From DATCJA01 sp050742335 (GTDB lineage Bacteria; Acidobacteriota; Vicinamibacteria; Vicinamibacterales; UBA2999), in assembly GCA_050742335.1 (NCBI GenBank), contig JBOGIR010000510.1:1-29375 (forward strand): 29,375 nucleotides of DNA. Reading direction: 5' to 3'. The position numbers were made by a program, and so were the translations under genes. Under the pieces are notes generated by a model that did no database searches, was not told the origin of the DNA, and saw nothing but the letters and a program-made list of their open reading frames with translations. Positions 1 to 6,965 of this stretch are shown here, in pieces; position 1 is the first letter of the stretch, and each line of letters starts with the position of its first letter.

Positions 1-38
1 GCTTTAGCGTGCGCGGCAGCCTTCACGAAGGAGCATCT

Positions 39-1175
39 ATGCGCCGGTGCTTGTGCGTACTCGGCCCTCTCGCGCTGTTCATGGCGGCGTCCGCCGCGTC
101 CGGCGACGATGGCTCGCGCCTGGTCTCCGTGGATCACCACGTGCGGGTGAAATCGACGGCGCCGGCCTTCTCCGGTCAGGATGCGCAGATCTACGTCCGC
201 GAAGTCGTGCTCGTGGGGACGGCGTTGCGTGGTGGCCCGGCCGCGGACCGCGTCGTGCTGTTCGTACACGGTGCGGGCACACCGGCCGAAGTCGCCTTCG
301 ACGTTCCCTACAAAGACTACAGCTGGATGGCGTTTCTCGCGAAAGCCGGCTTCGATGTCTTTTCCATGGACACGACCAGCTACGGCCGCTCCACGCGTCC
401 GCCGGTCATGAACGACCCGTGTAACTTTTCGAAGGAGCAGCAGGCGCAGTTCGTTCCGCACGTGATCCCGGCGCCGTGCGCGCCGTCGCATCCCACGCCG
501 ATCACGACGATGGGGTCGGACTGGCACGACATCGGAGCGGTGGTCGACTACCTGCGGGCGCTGCGCCGCGTGGACAGGGTGTCGCTCGTTGGTTGGTCGC
601 AGGGTGGCCCGCGTGCGGGCGGGTATGCGGCACGCAATCCGGCGAAGGTGGCGCGGCTGGTGGTGCTGGCGCCGGCCTACAACCGCGGGTCGCCGTCGGA
701 AGCGCCACACCCTCTGCCCTCTGGCAACGGGCCAATGACGGCGCAGTCCCGCACGGACTTCGCAGCCAACTGGGATCGACAGGTTGGTTGCCCGGAGCAG
801 TACGAGCCGGCGGTGAGCGACGTTGTCTGGTCTGAAATGCTGGCGTCCGATCCCGTCGGGGCGACCTGGGCCGCTGGCGTCCGCCGTGCGCCCGGGGTGC
901 CGACGTGGGGCTTCAATCAGGCGACCGTCGCCAGGATGCAGACGCCCTTCCTGATGATCGCGGGCGCTCACGACAAACAAGTGGTGCCGGAGCGCGTACG
1001 CGAACTTTATGCTGATTTGGGATCGCAGCAGAAGGTCTTCATCGACCTGGCATGCTCATCCCACAACGCCATGTGGGAGAAGAACCACCTGCTGCTGTTT
1101 CAGGCGTCGCTCGAATGGCTGAAGGACGGCAAGGTGAACGGAATGCCCGACGGCGTCGTGAAGCTCGGCTACTGA
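39..1175 (+). CDS. Secreted alpha/beta hydrolase
   Basis: A 378-residue alpha/beta-hydrolase-fold protein. The ATG at 39 is chosen over an upstream GTG at 9 because GAAGGAG lies just before it and the product then begins with a clean signal peptide (MRRC, then a hydrophobic stretch to about residue 20, ending near AASG). The nucleophile elbow is GWSQGG with Ser187. Asp312 in GAHDKQ is the likely acid and His342 in SSHNAMWE the likely base, so the triad order is canonical. The family hydrolyses esters, amides or C-C bonds; the substrate cannot be read from the sequence. The export signal suggests periplasmic or extracellular action. It precedes two molybdenum hydroxylase modules on the same strand, but a repeat-bearing gap of 94 bp separates them, so co-transcription is uncertain. 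Confidence 0.85.
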   Translation: MRRCLCVLGPLALFMAASAASGDDGSRLVSVDHHVRVKSTAPAFSGQDAQIYVREVVLVGTALRGGPAADRVVLFVHGAGTPAEVAFDVPYKDYSWMAFLAKAGFDVFSMDTTSYGRSTRPPVMNDPCNFSKEQQAQFVPHVIPAPCAPSHPTPITTMGSDWHDIGAVVDYLRALRRVDRVSLVGWSQGGPRAGGYAARNPAKVARLVVLAPAYNRGSPSEAPHPLPSGNGPMTAQSRTDFAANWDRQVGCPEQYEPAVSDVVWSEMLASDPVGATWAAGVRRAPGVPTWGFNQATVARMQTPFLMIAGAHDKQVVPERVRELYADLGSQQKVFIDLACSSHNAMWEKNHLLLFQASLEWLKDGKVNGMPDGVVKLGY

Positions 1176-1180
1176 CGTCG

Positions 1181-1241
1181 CCCTGAGCCCTTCGACGCGC
1201 CGTTTGCCCTGAGCCTGTAGAAGGACGAACGGAGTCGAAGG
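1181..1241. repeat. REP-like intergenic repeat with inverted arms
   Basis: The gap between the hydrolase and the first small subunit carries two copies of CCCTGAGCC (at 1181 and 1207) and a perfect 8-bp inverted pair, CCTTCGAC at 1189-1196 and GTCGAAGG at 1234-1241. Repeats built from CCCTGAGC and TTCGAAGG blocks are common dispersed intergenic elements in high-GC genomes. It could fold after hydrolase transcription and act as a weak terminator or processing site, but there is no T tract. Confidence 0.5.
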
Positions 1242-1269
1242 ACTCGACACAAGCGACGTCGAGGTTGGC

Positions 1270-1737
1270 ATGAGGATCGAGCTCCGAGTCAACGGACGCG
1301 CGGCGACGGTCGACGTCGATCCGGCCACGCCCCTGCTCTACGTCCTGCGGAACGATCTTGCGCTCGACGGCCCGAAGTTTGGCTGTGGGCTCGCGCAGTG
1401 CGGGGCGTGCACGGTCCTTTCTGGCGGTAAACCGATCCGCTCCTGCGTCACGCCAGTGTCGGCGGCCGGCGCCAAAGAGATCGTCACGCTGGAGGGGCTT
1501 GGGACACCCGAGCGGCCTCACCCGGTTCAACAGGCCTTCATCGACGAGCAGGCGGCGCAGTGCGGGTACTGCATCAACGGGGTGATCCTCACCGCGAAGG
1601 CCTTTCTCGACGAGCACCCCAATCCGACCGACAGTCAGATTCGGCAGGCGCTGGCCGGCGTCCTCTGCAGGTGTGGGACGCATCTGGAAATCATCCGCGC
1701 AGTGAAGCGCGCCGCACAACATCGAGCCAAGGCATGA
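1270..1737 (+). CDS. (2Fe-2S)-binding small subunit of an IorAB-type molybdenum hydroxylase, copy 1
   Basis: A 155-residue protein with the standard two-cluster layout of xanthine dehydrogenase-family small subunits (isoquinoline 1-oxidoreductase alpha, CoxS). The plant-ferredoxin-like N-terminal domain has Cys39, Cys44, Cys47 and Cys59 (CGLAQCGAC, then C). The helical C-terminal domain has Cys98 and Cys101 (CGYC) and Cys133 and Cys135 (CRCG). All eight ligands are present, so it should be functional. It passes electrons from the molybdopterin subunit through two [2Fe-2S] clusters. Its stop overlaps the ATG of the large subunit (ATGA), indicating translational coupling. No FAD subunit lies nearby, which fits IorAB-like enzymes that deliver electrons to a cytochrome or another external acceptor. 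Confidence 0.93.
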   Translation: MRIELRVNGRAATVDVDPATPLLYVLRNDLALDGPKFGCGLAQCGACTVLSGGKPIRSCVTPVSAAGAKEIVTLEGLGTPERPHPVQQAFIDEQAAQCGYCINGVILTAKAFLDEHPNPTDSQIRQALAGVLCRCGTHLEIIRAVKRAAQHRAKA

Positions 1738-3983
1738 AATCAATCAGCCGCCGGGAATTCGTGCGGAAAGGGTGCGATGCGCTGATTGTCGGCTTCAGCC
1801 TGCGTGCTGGAATTCCTCCGGCGATCGCCTGGAGTCAGACAGCACCGTCCGCGACGCCGTCCGCGAAGCCGGTGATCCCCGAGGAGCTCGACTCGTGGCT
1901 CGCGATCGGCCGTGACGGCAAGGTCACGGTCTTCACGGGCCGGATCGACATGGGCACCGGGATTGAGACCGCGTTCCGCCAACTGGTCTCCGACGAGCTG
2001 GACGTGCCCTTCGAGAGCGTCACGATCGTCATGGGCGACACGGACCTGACTCCCGATCAGGGAAAATCGACGGCAAGCAGTAATGCCTCGCTGGGCGCCC
2101 AACCTCTGCGAGTCGCCGCGGCCGAAGCTCGCCGGGCCCTCTTGAAGATGGCGGCGGATCGATTCAGCGTGCCCGTCGATCAACTCGAGGTCGCCGACAG
2201 CATCGTTCGAGTCCGAACGGCCCCCTCGAAGCAACTCTCCTACGCCGACTTGATCGGGGGACGCCGCTTTACGACGAAGCTCGATCAAGAAACCGAAGGT
2301 GGGCTGACCCAGCCCGTACTGTCGAGCGGGGTTCGCCTCAAGGGACCCAGTGAGTTGCGCCTCGTCGGCACGTCTGTTCCGCGAGTGGATGTTCCCGCCA
2401 AGGTCACGGGTTCATATCCGTACGTCCATAACGTTCGCGTTCCAGGGATGCTCCATGGGCGCGTGGTTCGGCCACCAAAGATCGGAAGCACTCTCGTCCG
2501 CGTCGACGATCGCTCCGTGAGCGGTGTGCGCGGTCTGGTGAAAGTCGTCACGAAGGCCAATTTCGTTGGAGTGGTCGCCGAGCGCGAAGAACAGGCCATC
2601 CGGGCGGCCCGACTCCTGAAGGTCGAGTGGACGGGCGGCCGGACACTCCCGGACTATCCGGACCTCTACAACACCGTCCGCCGCGCCAGGCTGGTCAAGA
2701 CCGACGTCGTCGAAAGCGCCGGTGATGTGGACGCCGCGCTCGCCGGTGCGGCCAAGGTCTTCAAGGCGACGTACACATTTCCGATCCAGCTTCACGCGAT
2801 GCTCGGCCCATCCTGTGCGGTGGCCGACGTTCACGACGGCCGCGCCACGATCTGGTCGGGCTCACAGTGGATTCAGGGCGATCGACGCAATCTCGCCACG
2901 ATGCTGGGCTTCCCGCTCGAGAACGTCCGCTGTATCTGGGTGCAGGCGTCCGGCTCCTACGGAAGACTGGGGTGCGACGATTCCGCGGCTGACGCGGCGC
3001 TTCTGTCGCAGGCGGTTGGAAAACCGGTGCGGGTGCAATGGATGCGGCACGACGAGCATGGGTGGGAGCCCATGAGCCCGCCCATGACGATGGACGTTCG
3101 AGCCGGCCTGGATGCAGAAGGTCGTGTCATCGCGTTCGATTTTCAACAGTGGTCGCAGAGCCACTCGCGAGGTGAGTCGGGCAACTTCCTCGCCTGGCGC
3201 CTGATCGGGGGAAACCCGGATTGGGAGCGGCTCTCCGGCGGTCCGTATCCCCCGTCCTATGAAATCCCGAACAGGCGGCTGTCTGGGCACTTTGTCGACG
3301 AGCTGTTCCGGTCGATCTATCTTCGAGCGCCGGGACGCATCCAGGACACCTTCGCCATCGAATCCTTCCTGGACGAAATCGCGGCCGACCAGCACGCGGA
3401 TCCCGTCGAATTCCGTCGTCGCTATCTGAAGGACGCGCTGGCGTTGCAAGTGTTCAACGCCGCGGTGCAGAAGGCCGGCTGGCAGCCCCGGCCATCAGTC
3501 CGGCCGAAGGCCCGTCAGAGGGTCGTGAGCGGACGCGGGATCGCCTTCGGCGAGCACAATGCGGAGAAACGCGCAACGATCGTGGCAGACGTGCAGGTCG
3601 ATCGGGCCAGTGGCCGCGTTCGTGTTCCGAAAATCGTCATCGCGACCGCCTGCGGCCGGATCATCAATCCGCAGGGGCTCAGGCACCAGGTTCAAGGGGC
3701 CGTGCTTCAAGGGGTCAGTCGTACGCTGTTCGAGGCCGTGAAGTTCGACGGCTCTCACGTCACGAGCCTGGATTGGCGTTCGTATCCGGTGCTGACGTTC
3801 CCGGACGTGCCCGAGATCGAGACCGTGCTGGTGGATCAACGGGACGTCGAACCGTCCGGCGCCGGCGAGCTCGCCACCGTGCCCGTGGCGGCCGCGGTGT
3901 GCAACGCCATCTTCGACGCCACCGGTGTGCGACTGCGCGAGGTGCCGTTCACGCCGGACCGCGTTAAGATGGCGCTGGGATAA
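1734..3983 (+). CDS. Molybdopterin-binding large subunit of an IorAB-type hydroxylase, copy 1 (Tat-exported)
   Basis: A 749-residue member of the xanthine dehydrogenase/aldehyde oxidase large-subunit family (COG1529). The ATG at 1734 overlaps the stop of the small subunit. The frame stays open further upstream, but that part only shadows the small-subunit gene. The N terminus carries a twin-arginine signal (SRREFV at about residues 5-10) followed by a hydrophobic segment, so the holoenzyme is probably exported folded, with the signal-less small subunit hitchhiking. The C-terminal SGAGEL block places the catalytic base at Glu712, as expected for hydroxylation by a molybdenum-oxo/sulfido centre. 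The family hydroxylates N-heterocycles or aldehydes; the substrate is not evident. A second module of the same type follows on the same strand. Confidence 0.92.
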   Translation: MKSISRREFVRKGCDALIVGFSLRAGIPPAIAWSQTAPSATPSAKPVIPEELDSWLAIGRDGKVTVFTGRIDMGTGIETAFRQLVSDELDVPFESVTIVMGDTDLTPDQGKSTASSNASLGAQPLRVAAAEARRALLKMAADRFSVPVDQLEVADSIVRVRTAPSKQLSYADLIGGRRFTTKLDQETEGGLTQPVLSSGVRLKGPSELRLVGTSVPRVDVPAKVTGSYPYVHNVRVPGMLHGRVVRPPKIGSTLVRVDDRSVSGVRGLVKVVTKANFVGVVAEREEQAIRAARLLKVEWTGGRTLPDYPDLYNTVRRARLVKTDVVESAGDVDAALAGAAKVFKATYTFPIQLHAMLGPSCAVADVHDGRATIWSGSQWIQGDRRNLATMLGFPLENVRCIWVQASGSYGRLGCDDSAADAALLSQAVGKPVRVQWMRHDEHGWEPMSPPMTMDVRAGLDAEGRVIAFDFQQWSQSHSRGESGNFLAWRLIGGNPDWERLSGGPYPPSYEIPNRRLSGHFVDELFRSIYLRAPGRIQDTFAIESFLDEIAADQHADPVEFRRRYLKDALALQVFNAAVQKAGWQPRPSVRPKARQRVVSGRGIAFGEHNAEKRATIVADVQVDRASGRVRVPKIVIATACGRIINPQGLRHQVQGAVLQGVSRTLFEAVKFDGSHVTSLDWRSYPVLTFPDVPEIETVLVDQRDVEPSGAGELATVPVAAAVCNAIFDATGVRLREVPFTPDRVKMALG

Positions 3984-4044
3984 CGGCCGCGCGTCGGTCG
4001 GTCCTGAGTGCAGCGCGCAGGTCGATTGCTGAGGAGGGTCGTTC

Positions 4045-4344
4045 ATGGCTTTCCCGCTTACCGTCAATGGGTTTCAGTACGTCGTCGATGTGGAACCAGA
4101 CACACCGCTTCTCTGGGCTCTTCGCGACGCGATCGATCTCACGGGTACGAAGTACGGTTGTGGGATCGCCCAGTGCGGGGCCTGCACGGTGCACCTGAAC
4201 GGCCGAGCCGTTCGCTCGTGCTCCATTCCGGTCAAAGCCGCCGTCGGCGCCACGATCACCACCATCGAAGGGCTGTCGGTCGATGGGACGCACCCAGTGC
4301 AGCTTGCGTGGAAGGAGCTTGACGTGCCGCAATGCGGTTACTGA
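4045..4344 (+). CDS. (2Fe-2S)-binding small subunit, copy 2, interrupted by TGA at a cluster cysteine
   Basis: This 99-residue frame starts at an ATG with a strong GAGGAGGG site upstream. It encodes the full N-terminal [2Fe-2S] domain with Cys39, Cys44, Cys47 and Cys59. It then enters the second cluster motif and stops at TGA (4342-4344) directly after CGY. In this family the motif is CGYC, and copy 1 has Cys101 at the matching position. After the TGA the same frame continues without any other stop for 62 codons and encodes the rest of the domain. Three readings fit: a recent TGC/TGT to TGA nonsense mutation, a sequencing error, or UGA decoded as selenocysteine. If the stop is real, the truncated product lacks the second cluster and the large subunit may borrow copy 1. 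Confidence 0.8.
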   Translation: MAFPLTVNGFQYVVDVEPDTPLLWALRDAIDLTGTKYGCGIAQCGACTVHLNGRAVRSCSIPVKAAVGATITTIEGLSVDGTHPVQLAWKELDVPQCGY

Positions 4345-4533
4345 CAGTCCGGGATGATCATGGCCGCGGTGGCGCTTCTCCAACGCACGCCGGCTCCTAC
4401 CGACGGCGACATCGATACCGGTGTGACCAACGCGTGCCGATGCGGCACCTATCATCGTGTTCGCCAGGCGATTCACCGGGCAGCGGCGCTGATGTCCGCG
4501 TCACCGTCGGGCTCCGTGGAGGAGAAACGATGA
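4345..4533 (+). pseudogene. In-frame continuation of the copy 2 small subunit after the TGA
   Basis: Reading on in the frame of the 4045 gene gives QSGMIMAAVALL, then a proline-rich linker (TPAPTD), then NACRCGTYHRVRQAI and a tail ending at TGA 4531-4533. This is the C-terminal [2Fe-2S] helical domain with Cys131 and Cys133, colinear with residues 102-155 of copy 1. The terminal TGA overlaps the ATG of the next gene as ATGA, exactly as in the first module. The coding register and coupling are therefore intact downstream of the internal TGA, which argues that the interruption is very recent or is read through. Total length with the TGA decoded would be 162 residues. Confidence 0.75.
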
Positions 4534-6914
4534 CACCGAAAAAGACGGTAGCGGAGGCGATGACGGCCCATGCCGAGAAGGTGGGGATGGATCGTCGTCA
4601 GTTCTTCATCACGACGGCCGCAGTCGGTGGCGCGATGGTCGTCGGGTTCGGGTGGCCGCGCCGGGCCGATGCGGTGGAAGTGACGACGCCTGTCGCACCC
4701 TGGTACCGGGAGTCTTCGGTTCCCGAAATCAATGCGTGGATTGTCGTCGCGCCGGACGATACCGTGACGATTCGCATCGGCCAGACCGAGCTCGGTCAAG
4801 GCGTATGGACCGCCTGCGCGATGATGATCGCAGAGGAGCTTCAGTGCGACTGGAGCAAGGTGCGCGGCGAGTATGCGTCTGCGAATCGAGACGCGAGGGA
4901 AAAGGCTCCGGAATGGACGCTCGAGAACCCGGCAGGGCCGAAGCCGGCTCCGCTCGATCCCCGCGGTGGTGGCGGAACCGGCGATCTGCCGGCAACCAAC
5001 GAGAGGATCAGCTGGTCAGGCGTGTATCGTCGTATGACGACCCACAGGAGTGGAGCGGTCAAGAACAACCTGTACTACTACCAGCTAGCTGGCGCCGAGG
5101 CGCGCGAACGCCTGCTGCTGGCCGCGGCGGAGCGCTGGGGAGTCCCCACGTCGGAGCTCACCGCGAAGGACAGCATCATCACGCACGCGGCTACCGGAAG
5201 GACTGTGAGATACGGTCAGGTAGCGGCGCGCGCGGCGCAGCTTCAGCATCCGCATCCAGAGACGATCACGATCAAGAGCGCGCACGAGTTCTCGCTGATG
5301 GGAACGGAGCGCAAGAATCTCGACGTGCCGTCGAAGGTCACAGGACAGGCGGTCTACGCCATCGATGTGAAGGTCCCGGGTAGCCTGTATGCGTGCGCCA
5401 AGGCGTGTCCAGTCTGGGGCGGCGACGTCAAGAGCTACGACTTCGATGCGATCAAGGGCAAGCCGGGCGTCCATTCCGTTGTGCAGTTTCCCAAGCCTGA
5501 CGCCGGATTGATTCGCAACCGCCAGTTCAGCGGCGGGGTCGCGGTGATTGCCGATTCGTGGTGGCACGCCAAGACCGCCCTCGACGCCTTGCCCATCGAA
5601 TGGGCCTATCCGCCCTACACGCACCTCAACACCGAAAACATGCAGCGGGCGCTCGTCGATGCGCTGAAAGAACCGGGGCGCGAGCTTTATCAACGGGGGA
5701 ATGTCGAAGACGCGATGCGCGGGGCTGCCAAGGTCATCGAGGCGAGCTACGACGTGCCGTACCTGGCGCGTGCGCGTATGGAACCTGGCAACGCGACGGC
5801 TCTCGTGACCGACGATCGCGTAGATATCTGGATCGGCGACCAGAGCCCGCAGGAGACGCGATTCAGCGCGTCTCAGATCGCCGGGATCCCGCAAGAGAAT
5901 GTGTACATCCATACCACTCATCTTGGAGGGGGCTTCGGCAGGAGCGGCAACGGACCGCAGGCCGAGCACGCCGTCATGGTGGCCAAAGCGGTCAAGGGAC
6001 GGCCGGTGAAGCTTCAGTGGACCCGCGAGGAGGACTGGTCGGTCGGAACGACCTATCGTGCGATGGGCGCTGCGCGGATGCGTGCTGGCTTGGGCGCGGA
6101 CGGCTATCCGGTTGCCATGGACCTGCGTGCCGCCGCCGATCGGGGCGGCGCCAACCTCAACCGCGGACTCGTGCCAGGCTACTTTGTCCCCAATCTCCGT
6201 GTGTCGAATCATTTCGGCGACTTCCACGTTCCATGCGGCACGCGGCGGGCCACGGGCAGTCCGTCCAACGTGTTCTTCGTCGAAAGCTTCATCGAAGAGC
6301 TGGCTCACGCCGCGGGCAAGGATCCGTACGAGTACCGCCGGGAGTTGATCTCGCGTCACCACTTCGTCTTCAAAGACGACTGGCTGAAGGCGCTCGACAT
6401 GGTCGCTGACATGGCAGGATGGGGGAAGCCGCTGCCCGAAGGGTGGGCCCGCGGCATTGCGATCGCCGACCGGCGGGAAAATCGAGAAGAGGCCGATGTC
6501 TGCACGGTCTGCGCCGTGGTGTGCACCGTGTCGGTCAGCAAGGCTGGTGCCGTCCGTCTGGAGCGCATAGACGTGGCGTTCGATGAGGGCTTTGGCTTCG
6601 TCAATCCGTTGTCGGTACGAAAGCAGATCGAGGGACAGGTGGCGTGGGGGTGGAACGACGTCATGCATCAAGCGTTCACGGTGAAGGAAGGACGAATGGA
6701 GCAGAGCAACTTCCATGACTTCCCGGTCTCGCGCATGAGGGAGTATCCGCGCGAGGTGAACATCCGCTTCTTCAAGACCAATCACTGGCTGGAAGGCGTG
6801 GGTGAAGAAGCGATGGCGCAGATCCCGCCAGCCATCGTCAACGCCGTGTTCCGAGTCACAGGGAAGCGCGTCAGAAGCCTGCCCATGAAAAAGCATGACT
6901 TGAGCTGGGCGTGA
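4530..6914 (+). CDS. Molybdopterin-binding large subunit of an IorAB-type hydroxylase, copy 2 (Tat-exported)
   Basis: A 794-residue COG1529-family large subunit. The ATG at 4530 has GGAGGAGAAA immediately upstream and overlaps the final stop of the small-subunit frame. A twin-arginine signal is present (DRRQFF at about residues 21-26, followed by a hydrophobic AVGGAMVVGFG stretch). HLGGGFGRSG in the middle is the expected glycine-rich cofactor-binding segment. GVGEEAMAQIPP near the C terminus places the catalytic Glu at about residue 759. The protein is clearly divergent from copy 1, with longer spacers and a different C terminus, so this is an old duplication or independent acquisition with probably different substrates. 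Its frame is intact, although its cognate small subunit contains an internal TGA. Confidence 0.92.
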   Translation: MTPKKTVAEAMTAHAEKVGMDRRQFFITTAAVGGAMVVGFGWPRRADAVEVTTPVAPWYRESSVPEINAWIVVAPDDTVTIRIGQTELGQGVWTACAMMIAEELQCDWSKVRGEYASANRDAREKAPEWTLENPAGPKPAPLDPRGGGGTGDLPATNERISWSGVYRRMTTHRSGAVKNNLYYYQLAGAEARERLLLAAAERWGVPTSELTAKDSIITHAATGRTVRYGQVAARAAQLQHPHPETITIKSAHEFSLMGTERKNLDVPSKVTGQAVYAIDVKVPGSLYACAKACPVWGGDVKSYDFDAIKGKPGVHSVVQFPKPDAGLIRNRQFSGGVAVIADSWWHAKTALDALPIEWAYPPYTHLNTENMQRALVDALKEPGRELYQRGNVEDAMRGAAKVIEASYDVPYLARARMEPGNATALVTDDRVDIWIGDQSPQETRFSASQIAGIPQENVYIHTTHLGGGFGRSGNGPQAEHAVMVAKAVKGRPVKLQWTREEDWSVGTTYRAMGAARMRAGLGADGYPVAMDLRAAADRGGANLNRGLVPGYFVPNLRVSNHFGDFHVPCGTRRATGSPSNVFFVESFIEELAHAAGKDPYEYRRELISRHHFVFKDDWLKALDMVADMAGWGKPLPEGWARGIAIADRRENREEADVCTVCAVVCTVSVSKAGAVRLERIDVAFDEGFGFVNPLSVRKQIEGQVAWGWNDVMHQAFTVKEGRMEQSNFHDFPVSRMREYPREVNIRFFKTNHWLEGVGEEAMAQIPPAIVNAVFRVTGKRVRSLPMKKHDLSWA

Positions 6915-6965
6915 GCCGCCGCCCGGCGACCGTCGGAGGAGGCTGCACCCGAAGGCGCGAAGACA

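Noticed and set aside
4342..4373. A selenocysteine insertion hairpin directly after the TGA
   Set aside because: Only a 3-bp GCC/GGC stem around GCGGT is found at a plausible distance. ATGATCAT nearby is a palindrome without a loop. This is too weak to call a SECIS, so only the TGA itself is reported.
5085..6896. A long open frame on the minus strand inside the second large subunit
   Set aside because: It is fully antisense to a well-supported gene, has no domain signature or ribosome site, and is typical of GC-rich codon bias.
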